A DNA stretch of 64,000 nucleotides from JAICYJ01 sp045806525 (GTDB taxonomy: Bacteria > Actinomycetota > Thermoleophilia > Gaiellales > JAICJC01). This document shows, in pieces, positions 15,780 to 24,856 of the stretch. The position numbers and the translations under genes were made by a program. The DNA is taken from assembly GCA_045806525.1 (NCBI GenBank), contig JBJMJD010000087.1:1-64000 (forward strand), in the 5' to 3' direction. Below the pieces are notes generated by a model. That model had not been told where the DNA came from. It ran no database searches and saw nothing but the letters and a program-made list of their open reading frames with translations. Within the stretch, counting starts at the first letter, position 1. Every line of letters starts with the position of its first letter.

Positions 15780-18560
15780 ATGACCGGCGCCCCCGACACC
15801 ACCACGGAGGTCGAGATACTCCCGCCCTACGCACGTGATGCACAGGACGTCGTCGCGTCGGCGCGCTCGGATGCCGGCTCCGGCCTGACCGGCGCGGAGG
15901 CGGCGGAGCGGCTCGCCCGGCTGGGTCCCAACCGGATCACCGGCGAACCGCCGCCCTCGGTATGGGAGGTGTCGGTCGCTCAGCTGCGCGACCCGATGAA
16001 CATCATGCTGATCGCGGTCAGCATCGTCAGCGTCGTGATCGGCCAGGTGTCGACCGGCATCATCGTCGCCCTGCTGATCCTGCTGAACGTCGTGCTGGGC
16101 TCGCGCCAGGAGCTGAAGGCGCGGGCCAGCATCGATGCGCTGGCCAGCATGCAGGTGCCGCAGGCCCGGGTGATGCGAGACGGCTCGGTGGCGCAGGTGC
16201 CGGCGGTGGACGTGGTGCCCGGCGACATCGTCCAGGTGGAGGCGGGCGACATCGTCCCGGCGGACGGGCGAATCATCCACTCCGCAACGCTGGAGACGCA
16301 GGAGGCGGCTCTGACCGGGGAGAGCGCGCCGATCGGCAAGTCGGCGGCGACGCTGCAGGGCGCCGACGCCGCGCTGGGCGATCGCGCGAACATGCTGTTT
16401 CAGAACACTGCGGTGACCCGCGGTACCGGTGCGATGGTTGTGACCGCCACCGGAATGCAGACGGAGATGGGTCAGATCGCCACGATGCTCTCCTCGATCA
16501 GCCGCACCCGCTCACCGCTGCAGAAGGAGCTGGGATCGCTGACGAAGGTGCTGGGCATTGTCGCCTGGGGTGCGGTTGCCTTCATCGTGATCGTCGGTGT
16601 CGCCCGCGGAGAAGCGTTCAAGGATGTGCTGTTGCTGGGCACCGCGATGGCGATCTCGGCCATCCCGACCGGCATGCCCGCGTTCGTCTCGGGGCTGCTG
16701 TCGATGGGCGCCAGGCAGCTGGCCGACTCCCGGGCGGTGGTCAAGAACCTCACCGATGTGGAAACGCTCGGCGCCACCAGCGCGATCAACACCGCTAAGA
16801 CCGGAACGCTGACGATGAACGAGATGATGGTATCGGTGCTCTACGCGGCCGACGCCTGGTTCAACGTCGAGGGCGAGGGCTACCGCAAGACCGGGGCGAT
16901 CACCGCCGTCGCCGGCCGGCCGGTGCCGGACTTCACCAGGCTGGGTCTGGGGCTGGCGCTGGATAGCGATGCCACCGTGGGCAACGACGGCACGGTGGTC
17001 GGCGATCCGACCGAGGCCGCCCTGGTCGTGCTGGCGGCGAAGCTGGCCGTCGACGCCGAGGAGACGCGCCGTGCCTACCCGCGTCTGGCCGAGGTGCCGT
17101 TCGACTCCGACTACAAGTTCATGGCGACGTTTCATCGTGTCACGCTGGACGGCGCCGAACACGTGATCCAGCTGGTCAAGGGAGCACCGGACGTGGTGCT
17201 TGCACGCTGCAGCGAGTCGGGCGGTCCGCTCAGCCGGTCGCAGCAGCCGATCGAGCAGACCCGAGCCGCGATCGAGGCGGCGAACGCGCGGATGGGCGAG
17301 CAGGGCCTGAGGGTGCTGGCGTTCGCCGCGCGGCTGGTCGCCGATGGCGAGCTGCAGGCGATGCAGGACGACCCCATGTCGCTCACCCGGGGGCTGTCGT
17401 TCGTTGCCATGGTCGGCATCATCGATCCGCTGCGCGCCGAGGCCAAGGCGGCGGTGCAGACGGCGCTCGGTGCCGGCATCGACGTGCGCATGATCACCGG
17501 CGACCACGCCGTCACCGCCCGCGCGATCGGCGAGACGCTCGGCCTCGGGCCTGGCGCGATCAGCGGCGCCGAGCTGCAGGCGCTGTCGGACGACGAGCTG
17601 GTGCGGCGCCTGCCGGAGCTGCACGTGTTCGGCCGCGTCACGCCCCAGGACAAGCTGCGCCTGGCGCGGCTGATGCAGGAACAGGGTCTGATCGTCGCGA
17701 TGACCGGCGATGCCGTCAACGACGCGGCGGCGCTCAAGCAGGCCGACATCGGGGTCGCCATGGGTAGCGGCAGCGAGGTGACGAAGCAGGCCGGACGCAT
17801 GATCCTGACCGACGACAACTTCGGCACACTGGTGCACGCCGTCGAGATCGGCCGCAGGGTCTACGAGAAGGTCGTGTCGTACGTCCGCTACCAGATGACC
17901 CAGCTGCTGGCGCTGGTGTTCCTGTTCCTGGCGGCCACCGCCTTCGACGTCAACCACGGCGTGGCGCTGACGCCGCTGATGGTGCTGTACCTGCTGGTGT
18001 TTGTAACGGCGTCGGGCGTGGTGGTGATCGCCGTCGATCCCGGTGCCCCGGACGTGATGCACCGCCCGCCCCGCGACCCGAGCCTGCCGATCACGAACCG
18101 GCAGGCGATCACGCTGTGGGTGGTCTACGCAGCCACCCTGTTCATCGCCGCCATGATCCCGCTGGTGGCCGGCCCCGACGACCCGCGCACCGACGTCGCG
18201 ACGGCGTCGATGACCATGACCTTCGTCGTGATGGGTCTGGGGACGATCTTCAACGCCCTCACCAACCGGAGAGACCCGGCCAGCGGCCTCGACCCGCCGC
18301 TGCTGAAGGCGCTCGCGATCTCGCTGTTCCCGCTGGCCATGGTGGTGCTGGCGACCGAGCTGCCGGGCTTCCGGAAGGGGCTGCTGACCACCTCGCTGAC
18401 CGGCCATGAGTGGCTGGCATGCTTCGGCCTGGCCGCGCTGCTGCCACTGGTCATCGAGACCAGCAAGTTCCTGCGCCGCCGCGCCGCCCCGCGGGCACCG
18501 CTGCTCGACACCCGGCGCGCGGTCGCGCCCGGGCGCGCGGTCGACGAGCACCAGACCTGA
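15780..18560 (+). CDS. P-type cation ATPase-like protein lacking the phosphorylated Asp
   Basis: 926 residues with the full P2-type ATPase layout: N-terminal cation-ATPase domain, actuator domain with LTGES near residue 178, membrane helices with a PTGMP in place of PEGLP in M4, nucleotide-binding domain with KGAPD near 467, MITGDH near 570, TGDAVNDAAALKQADIGVAMG, and six C-terminal helices. The phosphorylation motif, normally DKTGTLT, reads NTAKTGTLTMNEM. The catalytic Asp is Ala339, codon GCT at 16794-16796, two base changes from GAC. With every other motif kept, this predicts a protein that cannot form the aspartyl-phosphate. It could be a regulatory pseudo-pump or a recently disabled one. 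Start ATG 15780 gives the normal family N-terminus; an earlier in-frame ATG at 15669 adds unlike residues. Confidence 0.9.
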   Translation: MTGAPDTTTEVEILPPYARDAQDVVASARSDAGSGLTGAEAAERLARLGPNRITGEPPPSVWEVSVAQLRDPMNIMLIAVSIVSVVIGQVSTGIIVALLILLNVVLGSRQELKARASIDALASMQVPQARVMRDGSVAQVPAVDVVPGDIVQVEAGDIVPADGRIIHSATLETQEAALTGESAPIGKSAATLQGADAALGDRANMLFQNTAVTRGTGAMVVTATGMQTEMGQIATMLSSISRTRSPLQKELGSLTKVLGIVAWGAVAFIVIVGVARGEAFKDVLLLGTAMAISAIPTGMPAFVSGLLSMGARQLADSRAVVKNLTDVETLGATSAINTAKTGTLTMNEMMVSVLYAADAWFNVEGEGYRKTGAITAVAGRPVPDFTRLGLGLALDSDATVGNDGTVVGDPTEAALVVLAAKLAVDAEETRRAYPRLAEVPFDSDYKFMATFHRVTLDGAEHVIQLVKGAPDVVLARCSESGGPLSRSQQPIEQTRAAIEAANARMGEQGLRVLAFAARLVADGELQAMQDDPMSLTRGLSFVAMVGIIDPLRAEAKAAVQTALGAGIDVRMITGDHAVTARAIGETLGLGPGAISGAELQALSDDELVRRLPELHVFGRVTPQDKLRLARLMQEQGLIVAMTGDAVNDAAALKQADIGVAMGSGSEVTKQAGRMILTDDNFGTLVHAVEIGRRVYEKVVSYVRYQMTQLLALVFLFLAATAFDVNHGVALTPLMVLYLLVFVTASGVVVIAVDPGAPDVMHRPPRDPSLPITNRQAITLWVVYAATLFIAAMIPLVAGPDDPRTDVATASMTMTFVVMGLGTIFNALTNRRDPASGLDPPLLKALAISLFPLAMVVLATELPGFRKGLLTTSLTGHEWLACFGLAALLPLVIETSKFLRRRAAPRAPLLDTRRAVAPGRAVDEHQT

Positions 18561-18564
18561 GCGG

Positions 18565-21500
18565 TCAGAGCGTCCGCGTGGCCGGCCGGCCGGTGCGAGC
18601 GGTCAGCCGCGCGAACACGATCAGGTTGTCGTCGTAGTGCCCGGTACGCGGGTCGAAGTTGCCGGCGCAGGTGATCAGGCGGAGCCCCGGGTACGGGAGC
18701 GGGCCGTAGACCAGGCCTGTCGGGAAGCTGTTCTTGGGGTAGACGGCGCTCGCGGTCACGCGGTAGTGATCGGTGACGCCGTTTCGATGGCTGACCAGCA
18801 CCTCCTGTCCGAGCACGACCTCGTGGAGGCGTCCGAACACGCCCTCGCTCCCATCCCAGTCGACGTGGCCGACGATGACCGCTGCCCCGCGCCGGCCGGG
18901 TGCCGTGCCACCGCTCCACCAGCCGGCGTCGGTGGCGTTGATGGGCACCTGCAGGGTGGCGTCGCTGTTCAGGCCGAGCCTGACGACGCTCGCGTCGACG
19001 CCGATCGCCGGCACGCGGACGCGCATGCCCGCGCGCCTCAGATGCACATGGTTGCTTGCCGGCAGGATCGGCGTGGTCCGCGACGGGTGATGGACGGTCG
19101 CCGCCGGATGGCCGGTAGGGGCGGCGCCGCTACCCGAAAGCGTTGCCGCGGCGATCGCGACGGCGACGAGGCCAAGCGCGCACGCCGCCAGCAGCCGCGA
19201 CCGTCGAGGCCCGGCGCGCAGCGCCAGCACCAAGGCCAGCATTCCTGCCAGGCCGCCGAGCGTGACCAGTGCCTCGCCCAGCGCTGCGTGGCCGGCCGGC
19301 GACGGGCGGCCGCCGGTCTGCACCGCTCCGACCGGCACCCCGCCGTGCATGCCCCCGGGACCGTCGCCGCCGTCCCCGCCGGGCTGCGGCAGCGGCGCCA
19401 GCGTCGGTATCGTGATGGTTGACGGGTCGGATTGGGCGGAGACGCCGCCACTGATGCCGACGCCGGTGGCCGTGGCCGTGTCGATCACCTGGCCGGCATC
19501 GACGTCCGCCTGGCTGACCGTGTATGTCTGATCGGCGGTGCAGGTCAGCGAATGGCCGGGGGAGAGCCCGGGAGCAGCCGGGGGCGGGCACGTTACCGGC
19601 CCCAGCGAGGCGTCGTCGACGGCGACCGATGTCAGGTCGACGTTGCCGATGTTCGTGACCAGATAGGAGTAGCTGATCGTGTCGCCGCGGCGCGCCCCGG
19701 CCTGGTGGGAGGCGGGCGATACCGCTCCGTTCTTCGCGATTGCGACCAGCGGCGTCGCCGGCGCGGTCGCGATCGTTGCCGTCGCGGGATCGGACGCGCC
19801 GGAGGTGCCGCCGATCACCCCCGTGCCGGTGGCGGTCGCGGTGTCGGTCACAAAGCCGGCATCGACGTCCCCGGTGGTCACCGTGTGGGCGTTGTCGGCG
19901 GTGCAGATGACGGAGCCGAGCGGGGCCAGCGGCGGGGACGGTGTGGGACAGGTGACCGGTCCCATCGTCGGGTCGTCCACCATCACCGCGGTCAGGCTGA
20001 CGTTGCCGGTGTTGGTGACGAGGTAGGCGTAGTGGATGGTGTCGCCAACCGTGGCACCGAGCTGGTCGCGGGTCGGATCGACGGTTGCGAGCTTATCCAG
20101 CGAGACCGAGACCACGGTTGCAGCCGGGATCGTCACCGTGGACGGGCCGGACGGTGCTGATTCGCCGCCGCGGACTCCGGTTCCGGTGGCGATCGCCGTG
20201 TCGGTGACCTGTCCGGCGTCGACGTCGCCCTGCGTGACGGTGTGCGGCGTGTCGGCGGTGCACGTCACCGAGTCGCCCGGCGCCATACGCGGTGACGGCG
20301 TCGGGCAGGTGACCGGCCCGGCCGTGGGATCGTTGACCGCCACCGAGGTGAGGCTGACGTTGCCGGTGTTGGTCACGAGGTAGGAGTAGGTGATCGTGTC
20401 ATCGACGAGCACGCCGCCCTGGTCGCCCGAGGGTGAGACGCCGCCGCTCTTCACGATCGACACCCGCGGGTCGCCCTCCACCGTCGGAACCGTGACCGTC
20501 GCCGGGTCCGACAGGGGGCTGGTGCCACCCGCCTCCCCGACCCCGGTGGCCGTGGCGGTATCGGTCACCTGGCCGGCATCGAGGTCGTCCTGGGTGACGG
20601 TGTGCGGCGTGTCGGCGGTGCAGGTCACCGAGCTGCCCGGCGGCAGCCCGGGCGGCGGCGGCGTGGGGCACGTGACGGAGCCGATCGCCGGGTCGTCGAC
20701 CGCCAGCGACGTCAGGTTGACGTTGCCGACGTTGGTGACCAGATAGGTGTAGTGGAGGGTGTCGCCCAGGTCGGCTGCGTCCTGATCAGCCGCGGGAGAC
20801 ACGGCGGCGAGCTTGTGCATCGCCACCGCGGGCGCGGGCGGCTCCGTCTGGATGATCTCGGTCGATGGATCAGACGGAGGGCTGGTACCGCCGGTCCCGC
20901 CCTCGCCGGTCGCGGTTGCGGTGTCGGTCACCGATCCGCGTGCGACATCGGCGGCGGTCACGACGTGGTCGCTGTCGGCGTGGCAGGTGACCGACGCTCC
21001 GATGTCGAGCCCGGGTGACGCAGGCGTCGGGCAGGTGACCGAGCCGAGCGTGGGATCGTTGACTGCGACCGAGGTCAGGACGACGTTTCCGATGTTCGTC
21101 ACGAGATAGGTGTAGGAGATGGTTTGGCCCGCCCGCAGAGGGCTCCCGAACCCGCCTGACGCGACTCCCGTCTTGATGAGCGACACCAGCGGCTGCGGAC
21201 TCTCGGTCGGCGTTGTCGTCGAGGACGGCGGTGAGCCGGTCGGGAGGGTCGTGCCCGGCGGCACGCCGCTCGCTGTGGCCATGTTCGTGACCGACCCGGC
21301 GGCCTCGTCTGCCGCGGTGACCGTGTAGACGTTGTCCGCGGTGCAGGTCTCGGAGTCGCCGGTAGCGAGGGTCGGATCCGGGCACGTGATCGTTCCGATG
21401 GTCGGATCGGAAACGCTCATGCTCGACAGCGGCAGGACGCCGGTGTTGGTCACCGTGAACGTGAAGGCGATCGTGTCTCCGGCGTCGGTGAGGCCGTTGC

Positions 21501-22689
21501 TGTTCACGTCGGTGGGTGTGCCCGCGTCCTTCTGCAGCGCGACGCCGACGGGCTCGGATGTGTTCGTGATCGTGCAGTCGACGAAGTCGCCGATGCCCAA
21601 TGTGATCGTCGCCGAGGACCCGATGTCACCGGAGGGCAGCTCTGGATCGGAGACGCCGTTTCGGGTGCACGACCACGCGCCGGTGTAGTTGGATGGAAGG
21701 CCGGAGGTGATCTGCTCAGCGAACGTGAAGCTGGAGCCGACATCGCTGGTGAGGACGGTGATCGGGCCGGTCGAAGCCGTGTTCGCCGTGCCGGTGTTGG
21801 CGGAGCCGAGCAGGTCGTCCGTCGGCAGCGAGTGGATGCTGACCCCGAAGGCGTCGGAGGGGTCGATCCGGCTTGTCACCACCTTGTTGATCTGGACGGT
21901 GGACACCAGCACGCCGAAGGCGATGCCCTGATGGCCGCCGCCGACCATCTCCTGGGCGATCGAGCTCGGCGCCTGGGCGGCCAGCATCGCCGTGCCGGTC
22001 TTCGTGTTCGATACCGACGCCAGACACGTGACCGTCTTCGTGCCTACTCCGGTCAGCCCCGAACCCGAGTTGCACGCGTTTCCGACCGGTTCCAACAGCG
22101 TCAACGGCGTGTTCGATGTCCACGTGATCGACTCCTTGCGGTCAGTCGACTCCGCATCTGCGCCCACGAACGCATACCCGCTCTCCGGCACGCCACCCGG
22201 CCCGGTCACCGTGATTCCGTCCAGCGTCGCTGTGGTCGTGGTGCCGCGGGTCGTCTGGTTCAGCGCCGGCCGACCGGAAACGCCGGTGTAGTGGGCGTTG
22301 TTCCCGAGGAACGCATCCACGAACGTCGGGAAACCGGTAGCCGCCACCGGTCCTCCTGAGACGTGCAGGTTGAACCTGATCGTGTAGCCGCCGGGCAGCG
22401 TCACGGTCATGGGCTGCCCGGCCGGCTTCGACGCCGAGGTCGGGTTGTACGCGGAGAGATCCAGCCAGCAGAGCGTGCTTGCGAACGTCCCCGTTCCGGC
22501 CTGCGCGAAGCTGCATCCGGCGGGCCCGGCCAGCGGGGCGGGGGACGTCGTCGGGCTTCGGGCCGGAGTCGCCGCGGCGGTGGTGATCCGCTCTACTCCG
22601 AGCACAGCGCACGCGCACGCCGCCACACGCCAGGCCAGTCCCCATTCTGTTGCCCGCGGGCCCACACCCACCCCGATTCGGCTGTCCAT
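18565..22689 (-). CDS. Giant repeat adhesin fused to a C-terminal sortase
   Basis: 1374 residues. Signal peptide (1-40). Residues 55-380 form a non-repetitive region beginning ASTLCWLDLSAYNP that resembles the CshA-type fibrillar adhesin domain. Residues 381-1097 are six tandem DUF11-like repeats of about 119 residues, each with YLVTNTGNVSLTSVAV, VTCPTP and DTATATG. Then comes a Gly-rich linker, a sequence QTGG like a decayed sorting signal at 1124-1127, a membrane span, RAGPRRSR at 1158-1165, a second span, and a sortase domain (about 1220-1362) of class-F type. The sortase residues are all present: His1275 (VGHVDW), Cys1341 (LITCAG), Arg1361 (IVFARL). Predicted topology puts both adhesin and sortase outside. 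ATG 22689 chosen. Convergent with the P-type ATPase gene, four bases apart. Confidence 0.87.
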   Translation of the reverse strand: MDSRIGVGVGPRATEWGLAWRVAACACAVLGVERITTAAATPARSPTTSPAPLAGPAGCSFAQAGTGTFASTLCWLDLSAYNPTSASKPAGQPMTVTLPGGYTIRFNLHVSGGPVAATGFPTFVDAFLGNNAHYTGVSGRPALNQTTRGTTTTATLDGITVTGPGGVPESGYAFVGADAESTDRKESITWTSNTPLTLLEPVGNACNSGSGLTGVGTKTVTCLASVSNTKTGTAMLAAQAPSSIAQEMVGGGHQGIAFGVLVSTVQINKVVTSRIDPSDAFGVSIHSLPTDDLLGSANTGTANTASTGPITVLTSDVGSSFTFAEQITSGLPSNYTGAWSCTRNGVSDPELPSGDIGSSATITLGIGDFVDCTITNTSEPVGVALQKDAGTPTDVNSNGLTDAGDTIAFTFTVTNTGVLPLSSMSVSDPTIGTITCPDPTLATGDSETCTADNVYTVTAADEAAGSVTNMATASGVPPGTTLPTGSPPSSTTTPTESPQPLVSLIKTGVASGGFGSPLRAGQTISYTYLVTNIGNVVLTSVAVNDPTLGSVTCPTPASPGLDIGASVTCHADSDHVVTAADVARGSVTDTATATGEGGTGGTSPPSDPSTEIIQTEPPAPAVAMHKLAAVSPAADQDAADLGDTLHYTYLVTNVGNVNLTSLAVDDPAIGSVTCPTPPPPGLPPGSSVTCTADTPHTVTQDDLDAGQVTDTATATGVGEAGGTSPLSDPATVTVPTVEGDPRVSIVKSGGVSPSGDQGGVLVDDTITYSYLVTNTGNVSLTSVAVNDPTAGPVTCPTPSPRMAPGDSVTCTADTPHTVTQGDVDAGQVTDTAIATGTGVRGGESAPSGPSTVTIPAATVVSVSLDKLATVDPTRDQLGATVGDTIHYAYLVTNTGNVSLTAVMVDDPTMGPVTCPTPSPPLAPLGSVICTADNAHTVTTGDVDAGFVTDTATATGTGVIGGTSGASDPATATIATAPATPLVAIAKNGAVSPASHQAGARRGDTISYSYLVTNIGNVDLTSVAVDDASLGPVTCPPPAAPGLSPGHSLTCTADQTYTVSQADVDAGQVIDTATATGVGISGGVSAQSDPSTITIPTLAPLPQPGGDGGDGPGGMHGGVPVGAVQTGGRPSPAGHAALGEALVTLGGLAGMLALVLALRAGPRRSRLLAACALGLVAVAIAAATLSGSGAAPTGHPAATVHHPSRTTPILPASNHVHLRRAGMRVRVPAIGVDASVVRLGLNSDATLQVPINATDAGWWSGGTAPGRRGAAVIVGHVDWDGSEGVFGRLHEVVLGQEVLVSHRNGVTDHYRVTASAVYPKNSFPTGLVYGPLPYPGLRLITCAGNFDPRTGHYDDNLIVFARLTARTGRPATRTL
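19399..21549 (-). repeat. Six tandem ~119-residue DUF11-like repeats in the adhesin
   Basis: The repeat unit is about 357 bp. The six copies correspond to residues 381-1097. The middle copies (two to six) are the most alike, sharing TNTGNVSLTSVAV-type, VTCPTP and VTDTATATG blocks; the first is more diverged. The opposite strand stays open across the same repeats, which is a codon-bias side effect. Confidence 0.85.
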
Positions 22690-22765
22690 GCGCCGTGTGC
22701 CACTTGGCGCATGTGCACGACGCTAGCACCGCTCGGATGCTTGGGTCAAATCACCCGGCAACGCG

Positions 22766-23884
22766 CTAGGTCATCAGCTTGCGCGTCTGCTCGGCGTGCC
22801 ATTCCAGGCCCATTCCCTCGAACCGGGCGACCGCCTGTTCGATCATGGCATCGTCACCGCGCGCCGAACCGAGCGCGCGCAGCGCGAACGGCTCGATGTA
22901 CGTATCGGGAATGAGCCATTCCGGAGCCAGCTTCTGGATGCGGGCGTGGTCGCCCAGTCTGACGAGCCCATCCATCACCGCGATCTGTACCCAAGCGGCC
23001 AGTAGGCCGTGGCGTTGCCGTATGAGAGGCAGCGCCCCGTCCGCTGTAGCGGCTGCGGTTGCTGATCTGCCAGCCATGACCACAGCTCCCGGACGATCCG
23101 CGTCTTCCCGACCCCCGGGTCGCCGGTAATCACCACCAGCTGTGGCTCACGCCGGCTGACGGTCTGCTCGTAGGCTGCGCGAAGGCCGTCCAGCTCGCGG
23201 TCGCGGCCGACGAACGCCGAGTGCAGTCCACCGACTCCGCGCGGGTGCATCAGCGAGAGGGCGCGCACGAGCCCGCGGGCGGGCAACTCCGCCGGGCTTG
23301 CCCTTGGCCTCGACGAGGATAGGGTCGTCCAGCTCGAATGCCCCTCGCACCGCCGCGGCTGTGCGTTCACCGACCAGGATCTCGCCAGCGCCGGCGGCCT
23401 GTTCCAGCCGCGCACCCACATTCACCGCGTCACCGGTGACGAACGATCCGCCCTCCCGGGCGCGGCCCACGACCACGTCTCCCGTGTTCACCCCGATGCG
23501 CAGGGCAAGGCGGTCGCCGAACAGCTCATGCAGACGTTGCTGCATGGCCAGCGCTGCGTGCAGCGAGCGCTCGGCGTGATCCTCGAGGGCGAGGGGAGCG
23601 CCGAACGCCGCCATCACGGCGTCGCCGACGAACTTCTCGACCGTGCCGCCCGCGTGCTCGATCTCGGTCGCCATGGCGTCGTAGAAGGGGTCGAGCATCA
23701 CGCGGATGCGCTCGGGGTCCTCAGAGCCCGCCAGCGCGGTGGAGCCGACGAGGTCGGCGAACAGGACGGTCGCGACCTTCCGTTCCTCGGCGGCTTCCGC
23801 CGCGCGCTCGACCGGCGCAGCGCAGGCTGGACAGAACCGCGCTCCACTCGGGACGACAGCACCGCAGTGCGTGCACGCGGACAT
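22766..23884 (-). pseudogene. Remnant of a class III adenylate/guanylate cyclase with AAA-type ATPase
   Basis: The 5' part is intact: a zinc ribbon (CTHCGAVVPSGARFCPAC), then a class III cyclase domain with the metal Asp residues in FADLVGST and KFVGDAVMAAFGAP, and VTGDAVNVGARLEQ. Near 23285-23305 the frame shifts. The next frame continues with LMHPRGVGGLHSAFVGRDREL and a P-loop GDPGVGKTRIVREL, as in the usual cyclase-ATPase-TPR proteins of about 1000 residues. At about 23010, after YGNATAYWPLG, a large part is missing. Another frame resumes with a typical C-terminal TPR tail ending HAEQTRKLMT. So there is at least one frameshift plus a deletion of several hundred codons. A truncated cyclase of about 190 residues could still be made from ATG 23884. 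Confidence 0.85.
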
Positions 23885-23946
23885 TGCGCGATTCTCGTCC
23901 CCCCGGGGGACGGGCGCAACCCGGGGCCCGTGGGCGCACCTCCGCG

Positions 23947-23952
23947 TAGACT
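23947..23952 (+). promoter_or_regulatory. Possible -10 box TAGACT of the cupin gene
   Basis: TAGACT lies 37 bases before ATG 23990, leaving a short leader with AAGGAG. The same hexamer occurs at 251 and 4737. Confidence 0.3.
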
Positions 23953-23989
23953 CGTGGGGCCGGCACGATCACAACGCCAAGGAGACGAC

Positions 23990-24397
23990 ATGCAGCTGAC
24001 CAGGAACAGCCTCGAGACCGCCCGCGGCCCCTCCGACTGGTTCACCGGCGCCGTCTACATCGACGCCGTGGCGGCGCCCGCCGCGGGCTCACGCCTGAGC
24101 GCGGTCAGCGTCCACTTCACGCCCGGCGCGCGCACCGCCTGGCACACCCATCCCAACGGGCAGACCATCTACGTGACCGAGGGGGTCGGCCGGGCGCAGC
24201 ATCGCGGCGGCCCGGTCGAGGAGATCCGCCCGGGCGACCGCGTCTTCTTCGAGCCGGGAGAGGAGCACTGGCACGGCGCCGCGCCCGACCGCTTCATGAC
24301 GCACCTCGCGATGCTCGACGTCGACGAGGAGGGTAACAACGCCAGCTGGGGGGAGCACGTCAGCGACGCCGAATACACCGTCGCGCCCGGCTCGTAG
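23990..24397 (+). CDS. Cupin-domain protein
   Basis: 135 residues, a single cupin barrel. Cupin motif 1 is WHTHPNGQTIYVTEG with His52, His54 and Gln58 as metal ligands. The second motif is PGDRVFFEPGEEHWHGA with His93 and His95. The start GPSDWFTGAVYID is typical of the small cupins related to YhhW/mandelonitrile-lyase-type proteins found in many bacteria. A metal-dependent enzyme or detoxifying role is likely, but the substrate is unknown. The start is ATG 23990 with a perfect AAGGAG site; the open frame extends upstream to 23528 only as a shadow. It is divergent from the decayed cyclase gene. Confidence 0.88.
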   Translation: MQLTRNSLETARGPSDWFTGAVYIDAVAAPAAGSRLSAVSVHFTPGARTAWHTHPNGQTIYVTEGVGRAQHRGGPVEEIRPGDRVFFEPGEEHWHGAAPDRFMTHLAMLDVDEEGNNASWGEHVSDAEYTVAPGS

Positions 24398-24401
24398 CTC
24401 G

Positions 24402-24824
24402 CTAGAGGCGAGCGGCCAGCACGATCAGCAGCGTGAGCATCATCGCGGCGATGAGGGCGCCGCGGGAAAGCCGCGTCAGCCAGCGCCCGGCGTGGTAGCG
24501 GGCGACCTGGCCGCCGACCGCGATCACCCGGCCGCTCGTCAGGGCCTCCAGCGGCGCGGCAGGGACGTCATGTACGGCGCGCTCCTGCCAGACGCGGATC
24601 ATCTGCTCGGCCTCGCGCCGGTCGCTTCGGCGGTAGAACGGCAGTCGGCGCCGACGGTCGATCCAGTAGCCGAGTGCGTCCAGCGTCTCGGAGGGTCGCG
24701 GCCGCAGCAGTTCCGACACCTCAGGGCCCTGGTCGGCGTGCCAGGTGCGGGACTCGCGCAGCAGTGGCGCGACGACCGCTGCCATCCCCGCCAGGCGGTA
24801 TCCGATCTTTGCGTACCTGATCAC
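24402..24824 (-). CDS. Hypothetical tail-anchored protein
   Basis: About 140 residues. Begins VIRYAKIGYRLAGMAAVVAP, then a polar region with DALGYWIDRRRRLPFYRRSDRREAEQMIRVWQERAV, and ends with one membrane span (RGALIAAMMLTLLIVLAARL). No family recognised. Start GTG 24824 is ten bases after a TACCGT box at 24835-24840. The in-frame extension to 24965 is Pro/Arg-rich and looks non-coding. Its stop lies four bases from the end of the convergent cupin gene. Confidence 0.55.
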   Translation of the reverse strand: MIRYAKIGYRLAGMAAVVAPLLRESRTWHADQGPEVSELLRPRPSETLDALGYWIDRRRRLPFYRRSDRREAEQMIRVWQERAVHDVPAAPLEALTSGRVIAVGGQVARYHAGRWLTRLSRGALIAAMMLTLLIVLAARL

Positions 24825-24856
24825 GACAGGAGGAACGGTAGCGCGTGCGGCGCTGT

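Noticed and set aside
19399..21549. Tandem repeats taken as a DNA satellite or CRISPR-like array
   Set aside because: The 357 bp units encode in-frame protein domains; there are no spacers or short palindromic repeats.
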